Made by a program: the position numbers and the translations under genes. From an uncultured Bacteroides sp. (GTDB lineage: Bacteria; Bacteroidota; Bacteroidia; Bacteroidales; Bacteroidaceae), in assembly GCA_900556845.1 (NCBI GenBank), contig USQO01000001.1, positions 30,330 through 94,329 of the forward strand: a DNA stretch of 64,000 bases, given 5' to 3'. Positions 30,322 to 39,165 of the stretch are shown one piece after another (the stretch's first letter is position 1; each line of letters starts with the position of its first letter). The notes beneath the pieces are model-generated. The model saw only the letters and a list, made by a program, of their open reading frames with translations. It was not told the origin of the DNA and made no database searches.

Positions 30322-32672
30322 GCCTTGCCCTTTCTGCCGCCATAACGGCCCTTGCGCGCCTCGGCCTTGCTCTGCTGAAGCTCGATCACCTTGAAGCACG
30401 CCTCCAGATTCAGGTCGGCTGGCTCCACGTTCTCCGGAATCTTGTAGTTCTTACCCTTGCAAGCGATGTAAGGCCCGTAGCGACCGTTCAGTACCTGCAC
30501 ATCAGGATTCTCTGGGAAAATCTTGATGACTTTCTTTTCTTCCTCACGACGGCGCTCCTCCACAAGAGTCGCAGCCTGTTCAGCCGTAATAAGTAACGGG
30601 TCCAATTCTGCCGGAACCGAAACATACAGGCCATTACAATGTACATAAGGACCGAAACGACCACGCCCCACCGTAAGCGGATAACCGTCCAGCTCACCCA
30701 AATCACGCGGCAAACGGAACAATTCCAATGCTTCCTCCAGCGTGATGGTTTCAATCGACTGACCTTTACGTAACTGGGCAAAGCGCGGCTTTTCATCGTC
30801 GTCGGCACTGCCTACTTGCGCCACAGGACCGTAGCGACCGATTTTCACCGAAACAGGCCGTCCCGTAGCCGGTTCGGTTCCCAGCATGCGCTCGCCCACG
30901 CGATGCTCTGTCTTCACGGCCAGTGTCTGTTCTACTTGCGGATGGAAGTCAGCATAGAAACGTTCCAGCAGCTCGGTCCACGCCATGCGTCCGCCCGCAA
31001 CTTCGTCGAACTCCTTCTCCACAGCTGCCGTAAAATTATAATCCATAATACCCGGGAAATACTGCATCAGGAAATCATTGACCACTGTGCCCACGTCCGT
31101 AGGCAGCAGCTTGCCCTTCTCGGCCCCCGTGTTCTCGGTGCGGGTTTCGCGTAGCAGACTGCCGTCCTGCAGTGTAATCACACGATAGTCGCGCGGCGAG
31201 CCCGTACTGTTGCCCTTGAGCACATAGCCACGCTGCTGGATGGTGGAGATGGTAGGCGCATACGTAGACGGACGCCCGATGCCCAGCTCCTCCAGCCGGC
31301 GCACCAGTCCCGCCTCGGTATAGCGTGGTGGAGCCTGGGTGAAGCGCTGTGCGGCCATCAAGCCACGGCAAAGCAACGTCTGTCCCTGCTGTACGGCAGG
31401 CAGCAGCGCCTGCTCGGCAGCGGCGGTGTCGGTATCCCCGTCCGGCATCTCTTCATCGGCAGCCTCTTTATACACCCGCAAGAAACCGTCGAACACCACC
31501 ACTTCACCGGTAGCCGTAAATACATCATCCAATCCGCTCACACCGATGGTCAGCGTAGTCTTCTCCAGCGCTGCATCCGCCATCTGCGAGGCCAGCGTGC
31601 GCTTCCATATCAGCTCGTACAGACGCATCTCCTGTGCCGTACCCTCCACACGCTTCAGACTCATGTCCGTAGGACGGATGGCCTCGTGCGCCTCCTGCGC
31701 CCCCCGTGTATGGGTGGTATAGCGGCGCGGATTGGCATAGCCTTCGCCCATGCGCTCGTCTATCAGGCTGCGGCACGCCCCGATGGCGATATCCGAAAGG
31801 TTCACCGAGTCCGTACGCATGTATGTGATGTAACCGTTTTCATAGAGATGCTGCGCCAGAATCATGGTCTGCGCCACGGTGAAACCCAACTTGCGGGCCG
31901 CCTCCTGCTGCAGCGTAGAAGTAGTGAAAGGTGCCGGAGGCGACTTGCGCACGGGGCGCGTCACCACATCGGTCACCGTGAAGGCAGCATCGCGGCAGCG
32001 TTCCAGCAACTGCACGGCCTGTTCCTCGGTACGGGGGCGCCCGGCCGATACCGCACGCAGACGCGCCCCGCCGGCATCCTCCAGCAGTGCCGTCACCCGG
32101 TAGGCCGACTCGGTGACGAAGGCGGCAATCTCCCGCTCGCGCTCCACAATGAGGCGCACGGCTACCGACTGCACCCTGCCCGCCGACAGCGCCGGCTTGA
32201 CCTTGCGCCACAGCACGGGCGAAAGCTCGAAGCCCACAATGCGGTCGAGCACGCGGCGTGCCTGCTGTGCATTCACCAGGTTGATATCTATGCTGCGCGG
32301 CCGCTCTATGGCCGCCATGATGGCCGGTCGGGTAATTTCGTGAAAAACAATGCGGCTGGTATGCGCTGCCTCCAGACCCAGCACCTCAAAAAGATGCCAG
32401 GCAATGGCTTCCCCTTCACGGTCTTCATCGGAAGCCAGCCACACACGTTCTGCCTGAGCCGCTTCGGCAGCCAGCTCTTCCACCAGTTTTTTCTTTTCCT
32501 TCGGAATTTCGTATACCGGCTTGAAACCGTGTGCTACATCTATACTGAAATCCTTTTTCTTGAGGTCGCGTATGTGTCCGTAGCTGGACAGTACCTTGTA
32601 TTCATCCCCCAGAAACTTGCCGATGGTCTTGGCCTTGGCGGGGGACTCAACGATTACCAAATTTTTCTGCAT
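30318..32672 (-). CDS. topA: DNA topoisomerase I
   Basis: Type IA topoisomerase that relaxes negative supercoils. The start at 32672 (MQKNLVIVESPAKAKTIGKFLG) is the family N-terminus; 11 extra in-frame codons upstream are rejected. The Toprim domain continues with ASDEDREGEAIAWH, and the catalytic Tyr lies in YITYMRTDSVNLS. The C-terminal region has Bacteroidetes-type repeats with GRYGPYIACKGKNYKIP and FGPYVHCNGLYV instead of Cys4 zinc fingers, and ends in a basic tail (GRYGGRKGKA). The length is 784 residues. Within the gene GC content alternates between about 38% and 67%, the most mosaic part of the anomalous segment. Confidence 0.95.
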   Translation of the reverse strand: MQKNLVIVESPAKAKTIGKFLGDEYKVLSSYGHIRDLKKKDFSIDVAHGFKPVYEIPKEKKKLVEELAAEAAQAERVWLASDEDREGEAIAWHLFEVLGLEAAHTSRIVFHEITRPAIMAAIERPRSIDINLVNAQQARRVLDRIVGFELSPVLWRKVKPALSAGRVQSVAVRLIVEREREIAAFVTESAYRVTALLEDAGGARLRAVSAGRPRTEEQAVQLLERCRDAAFTVTDVVTRPVRKSPPAPFTTSTLQQEAARKLGFTVAQTMILAQHLYENGYITYMRTDSVNLSDIAIGACRSLIDERMGEGYANPRRYTTHTRGAQEAHEAIRPTDMSLKRVEGTAQEMRLYELIWKRTLASQMADAALEKTTLTIGVSGLDDVFTATGEVVVFDGFLRVYKEAADEEMPDGDTDTAAAEQALLPAVQQGQTLLCRGLMAAQRFTQAPPRYTEAGLVRRLEELGIGRPSTYAPTISTIQQRGYVLKGNSTGSPRDYRVITLQDGSLLRETRTENTGAEKGKLLPTDVGTVVNDFLMQYFPGIMDYNFTAAVEKEFDEVAGGRMAWTELLERFYADFHPQVEQTLAVKTEHRVGERMLGTEPATGRPVSVKIGRYGPVAQVGSADDDEKPRFAQLRKGQSIETITLEEALELFRLPRDLGELDGYPLTVGRGRFGPYVHCNGLYVSVPAELDPLLITAEQAATLVEERRREEEKKVIKIFPENPDVQVLNGRYGPYIACKGKNYKIPENVEPADLNLEACFKVIELQQSKAEARKGRYGGRKGKA

Positions 32673-32702
32673 AATCCGCTTTGTCCGTTTATGATTTTGG
32701 GA

Positions 32703-32710
32703 CAAATGTA
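32703..32710 (-). promoter_or_regulatory. Candidate -7 element of topA
   Basis: The minus strand reads TACATTTG, matching TAnnTTTG, 30 bases before the topA ATG. The -33 region contains no TTTG and instead overlaps the preceding terminator. Confidence 0.45.
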
Positions 32711-32712
32711 AA

Positions 32713-32762
32713 AAAAAAGCAGAAGCATACCTATATAGTAAGGTAGGTTTCTGCTTTTTTTT
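32713..32762 (-). terminator. Terminator after the Nudix-TPR-barrel operon
   Basis: AAAAAAGCAGAA (32713-32724) pairs with TTCTGCTTTTTT (32749-32760), with an inner TACCT/AGGTA pairing. On the minus strand it ends with a long T-run, and it lies just past the barrel gene. Confidence 0.8.
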
Positions 32763-32785
32763 CTTAAAAATATCTTATGTAATCG

Positions 32786-34435
32786 TTAAAAACGAATACT
32801 TACTCCTGCTGCAGCATGAAATAATTGTGAAGGATAGCCACTTTCTGTAACATATTCTTTATTCAATAAGTTATTACAACGAGCAAAAACTGTCAATCTA
32901 TTGAATAACAAGTACTCAGCTCCGACATACAAATTATTGACAGGGTCAGTTTTTCCTAAACCTTCCTTCGTCAAATCCTTTCTGCCTTCATACTGATAAC
33001 CGGCATTAATATATAAGCCTTCAAAAACCTTAGCTCTAGCATGAAAATCAAGGGTAAACTGTGGTTTTAGCAATAGCGATGCATCATTTCCTTCCTCACA
33101 ATTCCAACTATAATATACACCCTTCAATCCAAAATCAAACCAGTCCTTATAACCATAAGCAATACTCAGCCCCCCATAACCTACTTTGGTTTTCTCTTGA
33201 AGCAGGTTAGTATAATAATAGCCTCGATCTTCAAATGGCATTGAGAACAATTCATTCTTCGTAATACGATAACCTCCGAATAGTTCAAAGCTCAAATTAC
33301 TCACTGGAGAGGCCTTCAAACCTAACTTAGCATCTACTGGTGTATAAGAAGAGCGTAACTGTTCATTCTGATTCCAATACGGAGACACATTATTTAAAGT
33401 TCGGAAATCATTCAAGCGTGTACCTCCTTCAGCATTTAAATATAATACATAGCTATCCGAGAATATATATTCCAAACTTACATCTGGCGAAATATTTACA
33501 CCACTTCCGTTTGCAGTCTGCCAGTCGACATTCGCTCCCAAACGAATCTTATAATCATCCGACTGCAAAGTATAATATGGATTCAGCTTCAACAATGTAT
33601 AATCCTTAAAGGCAGCAGCATCGTACATCAGATTATCCATTGAAAAGGCAATTCCTACTTTCTGATCATTATTCAAATTTCCCCATACATTTCCTAAAGT
33701 ATGAACAATATTCTCACCTCCTTTTTCCAAAACAGGGAAATCATATTTTCTGTCAAACAAACGGAATCCTGTCTGAACAGAAAACTGTAAAGGCAAATCC
33801 TCATTCAATGAAGACATACCAATATAGCCTTCGCCCAATGTATAATGTTGTCTGTTATAACCCGTATAATTTTCATCACACATATAATTGAATACCTGCG
33901 AAGCAAAAGAGCCGCCAACACCCAAAGAAACAGCATTAAATTTATGCTTATAATCCAGCGAGGCATCTGTCCGGTAAAAACGAGCATTCCAATCCTTTTC
34001 CCCATAATAAGAAGGCATTGAGCCATTTAACCCATACGAAGAAGCCATGACTTTCAGTCTGTCTTTCTCAGAAATATCCCACAAATAACTGCCCTTTACA
34101 TCCAAATTGCCTTTTGTTCCATAGCCGGCACGAAAATATCCTCTAGGAGTCTTTCCCTGTTTCCACTCACGCGCCATCGGTTTCATCGCAACATCCTCCC
34201 AACCTGTAACTAAATGAGTAGTAGTAGCATAATCTATAAGTTTCTTTTCCACCGCAGGTTCCTCCATTCTGGGGAGTACATTAATTTTCGATGCATCCAT
34301 CACCTCCGGATTAAACTGGTTTTCCACCACCATCGTCCGGTTCAAGGTCGAGTCATTGGAGTTTTGCTGAGCATATGCACCTGGAATCACACCGAGTCCC
34401 GAACATGCACAAGCCATAATAATATATCTTTTCAT
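32786..34435 (-). CDS. Outer-membrane beta-barrel protein (TonB-receptor-barrel-like, no plug)
   Basis: A 549-residue protein with signal peptide MKRYIIMACACSGLGVIPGAYAQ, an N-terminal ~80-residue periplasmic part (NRTMVVENQFNPEVMDASKIN) and then alternating amphipathic strands rich in Tyr, Asn and Asp. It ends in ...LFHAAAGVSIRF, an aromatic C-terminal residue typical of BAM substrates. The strands resemble the second half of TonB-dependent receptors, but no plug or TonB box is seen. It begins one base after the stop of the large TPR gene, so the two are translationally close and probably work together at the envelope. The specific substrate is unknown. Confidence 0.75.
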   Translation of the reverse strand: MKRYIIMACACSGLGVIPGAYAQQNSNDSTLNRTMVVENQFNPEVMDASKINVLPRMEEPAVEKKLIDYATTTHLVTGWEDVAMKPMAREWKQGKTPRGYFRAGYGTKGNLDVKGSYLWDISEKDRLKVMASSYGLNGSMPSYYGEKDWNARFYRTDASLDYKHKFNAVSLGVGGSFASQVFNYMCDENYTGYNRQHYTLGEGYIGMSSLNEDLPLQFSVQTGFRLFDRKYDFPVLEKGGENIVHTLGNVWGNLNNDQKVGIAFSMDNLMYDAAAFKDYTLLKLNPYYTLQSDDYKIRLGANVDWQTANGSGVNISPDVSLEYIFSDSYVLYLNAEGGTRLNDFRTLNNVSPYWNQNEQLRSSYTPVDAKLGLKASPVSNLSFELFGGYRITKNELFSMPFEDRGYYYTNLLQEKTKVGYGGLSIAYGYKDWFDFGLKGVYYSWNCEEGNDASLLLKPQFTLDFHARAKVFEGLYINAGYQYEGRKDLTKEGLGKTDPVNNLYVGAEYLLFNRLTVFARCNNLLNKEYVTESGYPSQLFHAAAGVSIRF

Positions 34436-34436
34436 C

Positions 34437-37400
34437 TTATTTTACACTATTAAGTTTAGCCAATCGAGTTTCTATCATTTCCGCAATATCATCATCTGCA
34501 TGATAATTCTGCTGCAAAGAAAGCAAGTATTGTTTTGCATCAAGCTTTCTTCCCAGTTTAACATATACATCCGAAAGCAATACAAATCCTCGTGCCAGCC
34601 AATAAGCATGTGGAGTACTTACTTCTATATATTCAAGGATAACCTTTTCCGATTTTTGGGTTTCGCCCATATCGAAATAAGTCTGAGCTACCCGATACTT
34701 AGCCTCAGCACCATATACATTTCGGGTATCAGCCGACAAAGCTATCCAATCTTGCAAGGCAGCTTCCTGTTTGCCTGTTTCCATATATGATTTTGCACGA
34801 TAATAACGAGCTTCATTTTCAACCTCCGGAGAGACTTTTGCATCGGCCAGCAATGCCGAAGCAGCCCATATTACCTCTTCATGATTTACAGCCATATAGG
34901 CACTTCTCAAAGCACCTGTTTCTGCCTGTCTGCGCTCTTCCGGCGAAGTTACCTTCACAATCAACTGTTTGTATATTTCAAGAGCCTTATCATATTGCTT
35001 TTGAGAATAGCTCATCACAGCGCACATAAGCATTGCATCCGATGAATACTTATTATTCGGATAAGCCATTACTTTTTCCAAATAAGCCATGGCCTCATTA
35101 TATTCCTTCTTATTATAATGAATCAATCCCAGGTAATAATTGGCATTCAAGCTGAAAGCACCCTCAGGGAAGCTCTGCAAATAACGTGTAAAGCTAGTCT
35201 GTGCCTCAGCGATATTCCCTTTCATATATACTCGTTCGGCAGCAACATATGTCAATGAATCACGTTCATTCACATCAAAATTAGCACCACCCGGAATTGA
35301 AGAAGCAAAAGCCATATAATCGTCCACCTTATTCAAGTCAATATAAATAGACTTCAAATCACGCTGAGCCATTCGTGCCTCTTCACTTCCCGGATAGCGG
35401 CTTATCACCTGTTTATAAGCAGCAATAGCTTCTGTATACTTATCGTTCTGATAATACAGCAAGCCTATTTCGTTTGCCGCAACTCTTGCCATCGGGCTTT
35501 CCGGATAACGCTCTACCAATAATTTATATCGATTTATAGCATTTACATTATCCTCCATCTGTACAAAGGCTCTACCCTGCTCATACAATGCATCGTCTAC
35601 ATACTGCGAATTGGCATATTTGCTCAGCAACTGATTCAGTGTTTCAATCTTTCCACTATAATTCCGCTGCAATCCTTTTACAAAAGCCTCCTGATACAAT
35701 GCATAATCAGCCTGAGCCGGATCTGTTTCGGATGCTCTCGCATATAATTGACGTGCATCCTCAAAACGGCGTGCGTAAAAACAACAGTCCCCCATTCGGT
35801 TATAAGCATCTGCCTGAACAGCTGGCTGGTTTACACTTCCTTTATCTGTACAACGCGTAAACCAAGTCAACGCTGTACTATACTGTTTCTGTTTGAATGC
35901 CGTATAGCCTAAATTATAAAGAGCTAATGCATACTCCGGTACATTTTTATTCGGAGCAAATTCCAGATATTGCCGGAAATCGGCTGTAGCCTGCTGATAT
36001 TGTTCGAGCCTGTATTTTGATTCTCCACGCCAATAATAAGCATCCGCCTTCGTCTGTACGTTAAAGCTTCCAAGACGTAAAGACTGTGAGAAGTAATCGA
36101 TTGCATTCTCAAACGCTGCGTTTGCAAAAGCCTGTACACCCAAACGGAACAAGATTTTCTGCTTAGCTTCCAAAATTCTCGGGCCAGGCTGACTGATTTT
36201 TGCAATAGACTTCAAAGCAGCATCATAGCTGCGTGTATTCATATATACTTCTACCAGATAATCATTTACCTTCTCCACATAACGCGAGTTTGGAAAATCG
36301 TTTAAGAAACGTTCAAAAACAGTTACCGATTCAGCAAAAGGAGAATAGGAAGTTTCATGAATACAAAGCGCATAGTTATAAAGAGCCTGTTCCTGAATAT
36401 ATTTATCATACGTCATAGTAGAAGCCTGTTCAAAAGCCATACGAGCCTGATTACGTGTTTTGAGCTGTAAATAGGCAAGTCCCATGTGAAGATACGCATT
36501 CTGACTCATTGCATCCTTAGTAGAAGCAGACTCACCCAAAACCTGAGCCGCCTTTGAATATACCCCTGTATAATAATAGCTCATACCTAACTGATAAAGA
36601 GCTTTTCTTTGAGGGAAGTCAACAGCCATCCGATACTTTTCCAACGGTTGTACTGCTGCCGCGTAATCTCCTTTTCCAAAACAAGCCTGCCCATAAATAC
36701 GTTGCATTTCGGATGTATTCTTATGTTGAGGATATTGCTTCAAATATTGTGCTGCTATATTTTGAGCCTTATCATATGCCTGCTGAATCAAATAAATATC
36801 ACCGATATAATAGGGTACGATTTCTGCATAATTCGGATCCGACTGCAAAGAAACAAAAGCATCAAGTGCACTACCGTAACGCTTTTCTGTATAATCAATA
36901 TATCCCAACTGATAAACTGCTTCCTCTCTGTATTTAGGACTTACAGCTTTTAATGTCCGGAACCATACTGCAGCTTCATCTAAATTTCCGGTCTGCATAC
37001 AGGCATTACCCATACGCATCACACAGTCATCTCTTTCTGTATCCGGCAAAGCCTCCAGATCGCATCCCTTAAAAGTTGCCAAAGCTTCAGCATATTTTCC
37101 CTCGTAGAAATAAGCAGAAGCAATCAAAGACAACACTCTGTTAGTATAACGCGAATCTGGGTATTTCTCCAGATAAGCATTCAACTTCTCAATGCAATCT
37201 GGCTCTTTAAGTTCATAAGCTGTACAAACCAACATATAATCAGCCTCAGCCATAAAAACAGTCTGAGGATTCTCTGCCATATATTTCGATAAAGTCTGAC
37301 GGGCAGCAGCAAAATCCTGACGCAGGAACAACTGCCTTCCATCTTCATAAAGACGGTTCACACCGGTCAGAGGCTCTGTCTGCTGTGCAGCAAGCACCAC

Positions 37401-37451
37401 AGGCATTGCACATGCCAACCCCACAAACCATACATGTTTCTTTCTTTTCAT
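34437..37451 (-). CDS. Large tetratricopeptide-repeat envelope protein
   Basis: A 1004-residue protein with a signal peptide (MKRKKHVWFVGLACAMPVVLAAQ) and then TPR units over almost its entire length. Each unit has the A/G-x-x-x-Y pattern; examples are EAVYQLGYIDYTEKRYGSALDAF, ALYQLGMSYYYTGVYSKAAQVL and ADAYYWRGESKYRLEQYQQA (read in short parts). Several repeats resemble the YbgF/BamD type of periplasmic scaffold. It is sandwiched between the Nudix gene (20 bp) and the barrel gene (1 bp), forming a three-gene operon. A periplasmic scaffold serving the barrel is a reasonable inference; no enzymatic motif is present. Confidence 0.8.
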   Translation of the reverse strand: MKRKKHVWFVGLACAMPVVLAAQQTEPLTGVNRLYEDGRQLFLRQDFAAARQTLSKYMAENPQTVFMAEADYMLVCTAYELKEPDCIEKLNAYLEKYPDSRYTNRVLSLIASAYFYEGKYAEALATFKGCDLEALPDTERDDCVMRMGNACMQTGNLDEAAVWFRTLKAVSPKYREEAVYQLGYIDYTEKRYGSALDAFVSLQSDPNYAEIVPYYIGDIYLIQQAYDKAQNIAAQYLKQYPQHKNTSEMQRIYGQACFGKGDYAAAVQPLEKYRMAVDFPQRKALYQLGMSYYYTGVYSKAAQVLGESASTKDAMSQNAYLHMGLAYLQLKTRNQARMAFEQASTMTYDKYIQEQALYNYALCIHETSYSPFAESVTVFERFLNDFPNSRYVEKVNDYLVEVYMNTRSYDAALKSIAKISQPGPRILEAKQKILFRLGVQAFANAAFENAIDYFSQSLRLGSFNVQTKADAYYWRGESKYRLEQYQQATADFRQYLEFAPNKNVPEYALALYNLGYTAFKQKQYSTALTWFTRCTDKGSVNQPAVQADAYNRMGDCCFYARRFEDARQLYARASETDPAQADYALYQEAFVKGLQRNYSGKIETLNQLLSKYANSQYVDDALYEQGRAFVQMEDNVNAINRYKLLVERYPESPMARVAANEIGLLYYQNDKYTEAIAAYKQVISRYPGSEEARMAQRDLKSIYIDLNKVDDYMAFASSIPGGANFDVNERDSLTYVAAERVYMKGNIAEAQTSFTRYLQSFPEGAFSLNANYYLGLIHYNKKEYNEAMAYLEKVMAYPNNKYSSDAMLMCAVMSYSQKQYDKALEIYKQLIVKVTSPEERRQAETGALRSAYMAVNHEEVIWAASALLADAKVSPEVENEARYYRAKSYMETGKQEAALQDWIALSADTRNVYGAEAKYRVAQTYFDMGETQKSEKVILEYIEVSTPHAYWLARGFVLLSDVYVKLGRKLDAKQYLLSLQQNYHADDDIAEMIETRLAKLNSVK

Positions 37452-37471
37452 ATTCTAGAAATGTTAATAAT

Positions 37472-37996
37472 TTAGTCGTTATAATGCTTAAGAAAATATT
37501 CTATACCCATTCTGACAGAATTCAAACCGAATTCTTCCGGCTTAATCTGATTCAGTGGCATCCAGAAACAAGCAGCTACATCATCCATTGCGGTAATATA
37601 GTCCTCATTACTTACTTTACACAAAAAGAACTGATCCAGAGTATGTACCAAAAAGCCCGAGTATAAATATGTATTCGGCAAAGAAAATTGATAAACAGCC
37701 TCTGTAACCGTCAGCCCCGTTTCTTCCCTCACTTCACGGGCTACACCTTCTTCCCCTGTTTCAAACATATCAATAAATCCGCCAGGCAAATCCAATGTAT
37801 CCTTTGCCGGTTCTTTTGCTCTGCGGCAAACTAAAAGCTCGCCTTTTCTATTTACGATAAAAGCCACCGTTGCAGCACTGGGATTGAAGTAATAAGTAAA
37901 ACCACAATCCTCGCAATACTTCGATTTTGCATTATGCACAATAAAGTGTGAAGAGCCACATTTAGGGCAGTATTTAAATAATTCTAAAGGATGCAT
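37472..37996 (-). CDS. Nudix hydrolase with N-terminal zinc ribbon
   Basis: A 174-residue cytoplasmic protein. Residues ~10-34 form a zinc ribbon (CPKCGSSHF ... CEDCGF, CxxC spaced by about 18 residues). The Nudix box GGFIDMFETGEEGVAREVREETG (read in parts) fits GX5EX7REUXEEXGU. The combination resembles NADH pyrophosphatase/NudC-like proteins, but the chain is shorter and lacks the SQPWPFPQS motif, so the substrate (nucleotide-sugar, NAD-like or other diphosphate) is not settled. It is the first gene of an operon with the TPR and barrel proteins. A -7-like element lies at 38021-38028. Confidence 0.85.
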   Translation of the reverse strand: MHPLELFKYCPKCGSSHFIVHNAKSKYCEDCGFTYYFNPSAATVAFIVNRKGELLVCRRAKEPAKDTLDLPGGFIDMFETGEEGVAREVREETGLTVTEAVYQFSLPNTYLYSGFLVHTLDQFFLCKVSNEDYITAMDDVAACFWMPLNQIKPEEFGLNSVRMGIEYFLKHYND

Positions 37997-38329
37997 GCTT
38001 GTTCATTTTTATTACAGCCACAAATATACAGTAAATGAACTAGAAAACATGGCATTAATAACAAGAATCCAACATATACTTTCCTAAAAAACAACAGAAT
38101 GCATAATGATTTTGTTCAGAGCATATAAGAATATAGAAAAAAATAGTCAAAGCAAACCGTCAGACACCTCAATAAGCAATCAAGTGAAATTGTTTTCATA
38201 TTAAAAAGAGGAAGAATCCTATGGTGCTTACAAAAAAAAATAAAAAAACAGAGAGATAAAACAATAATAATAAAAACTATTTCTATATTTGCTTACATTT
38301 TGATAAAAAAGACAACAAAAAACGGATTT
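37997..38329. promoter_or_regulatory. Divergent intergenic region with two candidate -7 elements
   Basis: About 330 bp without a gene. On the minus strand TATATTTG at 38021-38028 would serve the Nudix operon, 25 bases before its ATG. On the plus strand TATATTTG at 38284-38291 would serve the Lrp gene. The -7 position is so close to an in-frame ATG at 38300 that the internal ATG at 38330 is the better Lrp start. The rest is AT-rich with no further structure noted. Confidence 0.5.
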
Positions 38330-38797
38330 ATGGAAAAAATTGATAATCTAGACAAGCAAATTTTGGAAATAATCTCCCAAAATGCCCGCATCCCGTTTAA
38401 GGATGTAGCTGCCGAATGTGGCGTTTCTCGTGCTGCCATCCACCAACGTGTTCAACGTTTGATTGATTTAGGAGTCATTATCGGTTCCGGTTATCACGTT
38501 AATCCCAAAAGTTTAGGATATAGTACTTGTACCTACGTGGGAATCAAATTGGAACGTGGTTCCATGTACAAAAGCGTAGTTGCTGAGTTAGAGAAAATTC
38601 CTGAAATAGTAGAATGCCATTTCACTACAGGACCATATACCATGCTTACTAAATTATACTCTACAGACAACGAGCATCTAATGGAGTTACTGAATTCTAA
38701 GATTCAGGAAATTCCAGGAGTTACAGCTACCGAAACACTGATTTCGCTAGAGCAAAGCATTAAGAAAGAAATTCCAATTCGCAACGACAGAAAATAA
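38330..38797 (+). CDS. Lrp/AsnC-family transcriptional regulator
   Basis: A 155-residue regulator. The N-terminal HTH contains LDKQILEIISQNARIPFKDVAAECGVSRAAIHQRVQRL (read in parts), and the C-terminal RAM/ligand domain has VNPKSLGYSTCTYVGIKLERG and VECHFTTGPYTMLTKLYSTD. Lrp/AsnC proteins form octamers and respond to amino acids; no ligand is evident here. The start at 38330 (MEKIDNLDK) is chosen because the candidate promoter lies directly upstream of the alternative ATG at 38300. Its stop shares bases with the ATG of the next gene (TAATG), so the two are cotranslated. Confidence 0.92.
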   Translation: MEKIDNLDKQILEIISQNARIPFKDVAAECGVSRAAIHQRVQRLIDLGVIIGSGYHVNPKSLGYSTCTYVGIKLERGSMYKSVVAELEKIPEIVECHFTTGPYTMLTKLYSTDNEHLMELLNSKIQEIPGVTATETLISLEQSIKKEIPIRNDRK

Positions 38798-39111
38798 TGG
38801 AGTGGTTGGCTACATACCACATAGGCGGATTACTCATCGGTATTTGTACATTCCTTATTATTGGCTTCTTTCATCCAGTTGTAGTTAAAGCCGAATACTA
38901 TTGGGGAACCCGATGCTGGTGGATTTTCCTTTTATTGGGAATATTAGGTGTTATCGGTTCGGTTATTATTACCGATTTATTGATATCATCTTTACTTGGT
39001 GTCTTTTCTTTTTCTTCTTTCTGGACTATCAAAGAGTTGTTCGAACAAAAAGAACGAGTAAAAAAAGGATGGTTTCCTATGAATCCTAAACGAAGAAATG
39101 AATATAAATAA
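38797..39111 (+). CDS. Small inner-membrane protein, DUF4491 family
   Basis: A 104-residue protein with three hydrophobic segments (GGLLIGICTFLIIGFF, WWIFLLLGILGVIGS and a third around LLISSLLGVFSFSSF) and a cytoplasmic basic tail with EQKERVKKGWFPMNPKR. This matches the DUF4491 family of Bacteroidetes, whose function is unknown. It overlaps the stop of the Lrp regulator by one base. Neighbours suggest a role under amino-acid-type regulation, but nothing more specific can be said. A strong hairpin terminator follows. Confidence 0.8.
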   Translation: MEWLATYHIGGLLIGICTFLIIGFFHPVVVKAEYYWGTRCWWIFLLLGILGVIGSVIITDLLISSLLGVFSFSSFWTIKELFEQKERVKKGWFPMNPKRRNEYK

Positions 39112-39149
39112 AAAACAGTCCTGCTTTTTCATGAGCAGGACTGTTTTTT
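39110..39149. terminator. Bidirectional terminator between DUF4491 and buk
   Basis: AAAAAACAGTCCTGCT (39110-39125) pairs perfectly with AGCAGGACTGTTTTTT (39134-39149), with T-runs on both strands. It serves both converging genes. Confidence 0.9.
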
Positions 39150-39165
39150 ATTTATATCAACCAAT

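Larger units (their letters stand above)
18240..32460. other. GC-rich segment (about 14 kb) with edges inside susC and topA
   Basis: Hand counts of 60-base lines give 43% (18001), 45% (18121), 52% (18181), 58% (18241), 68% (18301), 57% (18961) and 62% (20401) on the left. On the right they give 60% (32401), 50% (32461) and 43% (32521). Inside topA there is mosaicism: 67% at 31081, 38% at 31021, 45% at 30601, 62% at 30661. Genes inside are susC (most), susD, susE, pullulanase, sigma/anti-sigma, argB, speA, aroK and topA. No transposase, integrase or flanking repeat is seen. Confidence 0.8.

Noticed and set aside
18240..32460. GC-rich block as a mobile island with att sites or transposase
   Set aside because: No integrase, transposase, direct terminal repeats or tRNA junction is visible at either edge, and the block contains core genes in ordinary order.
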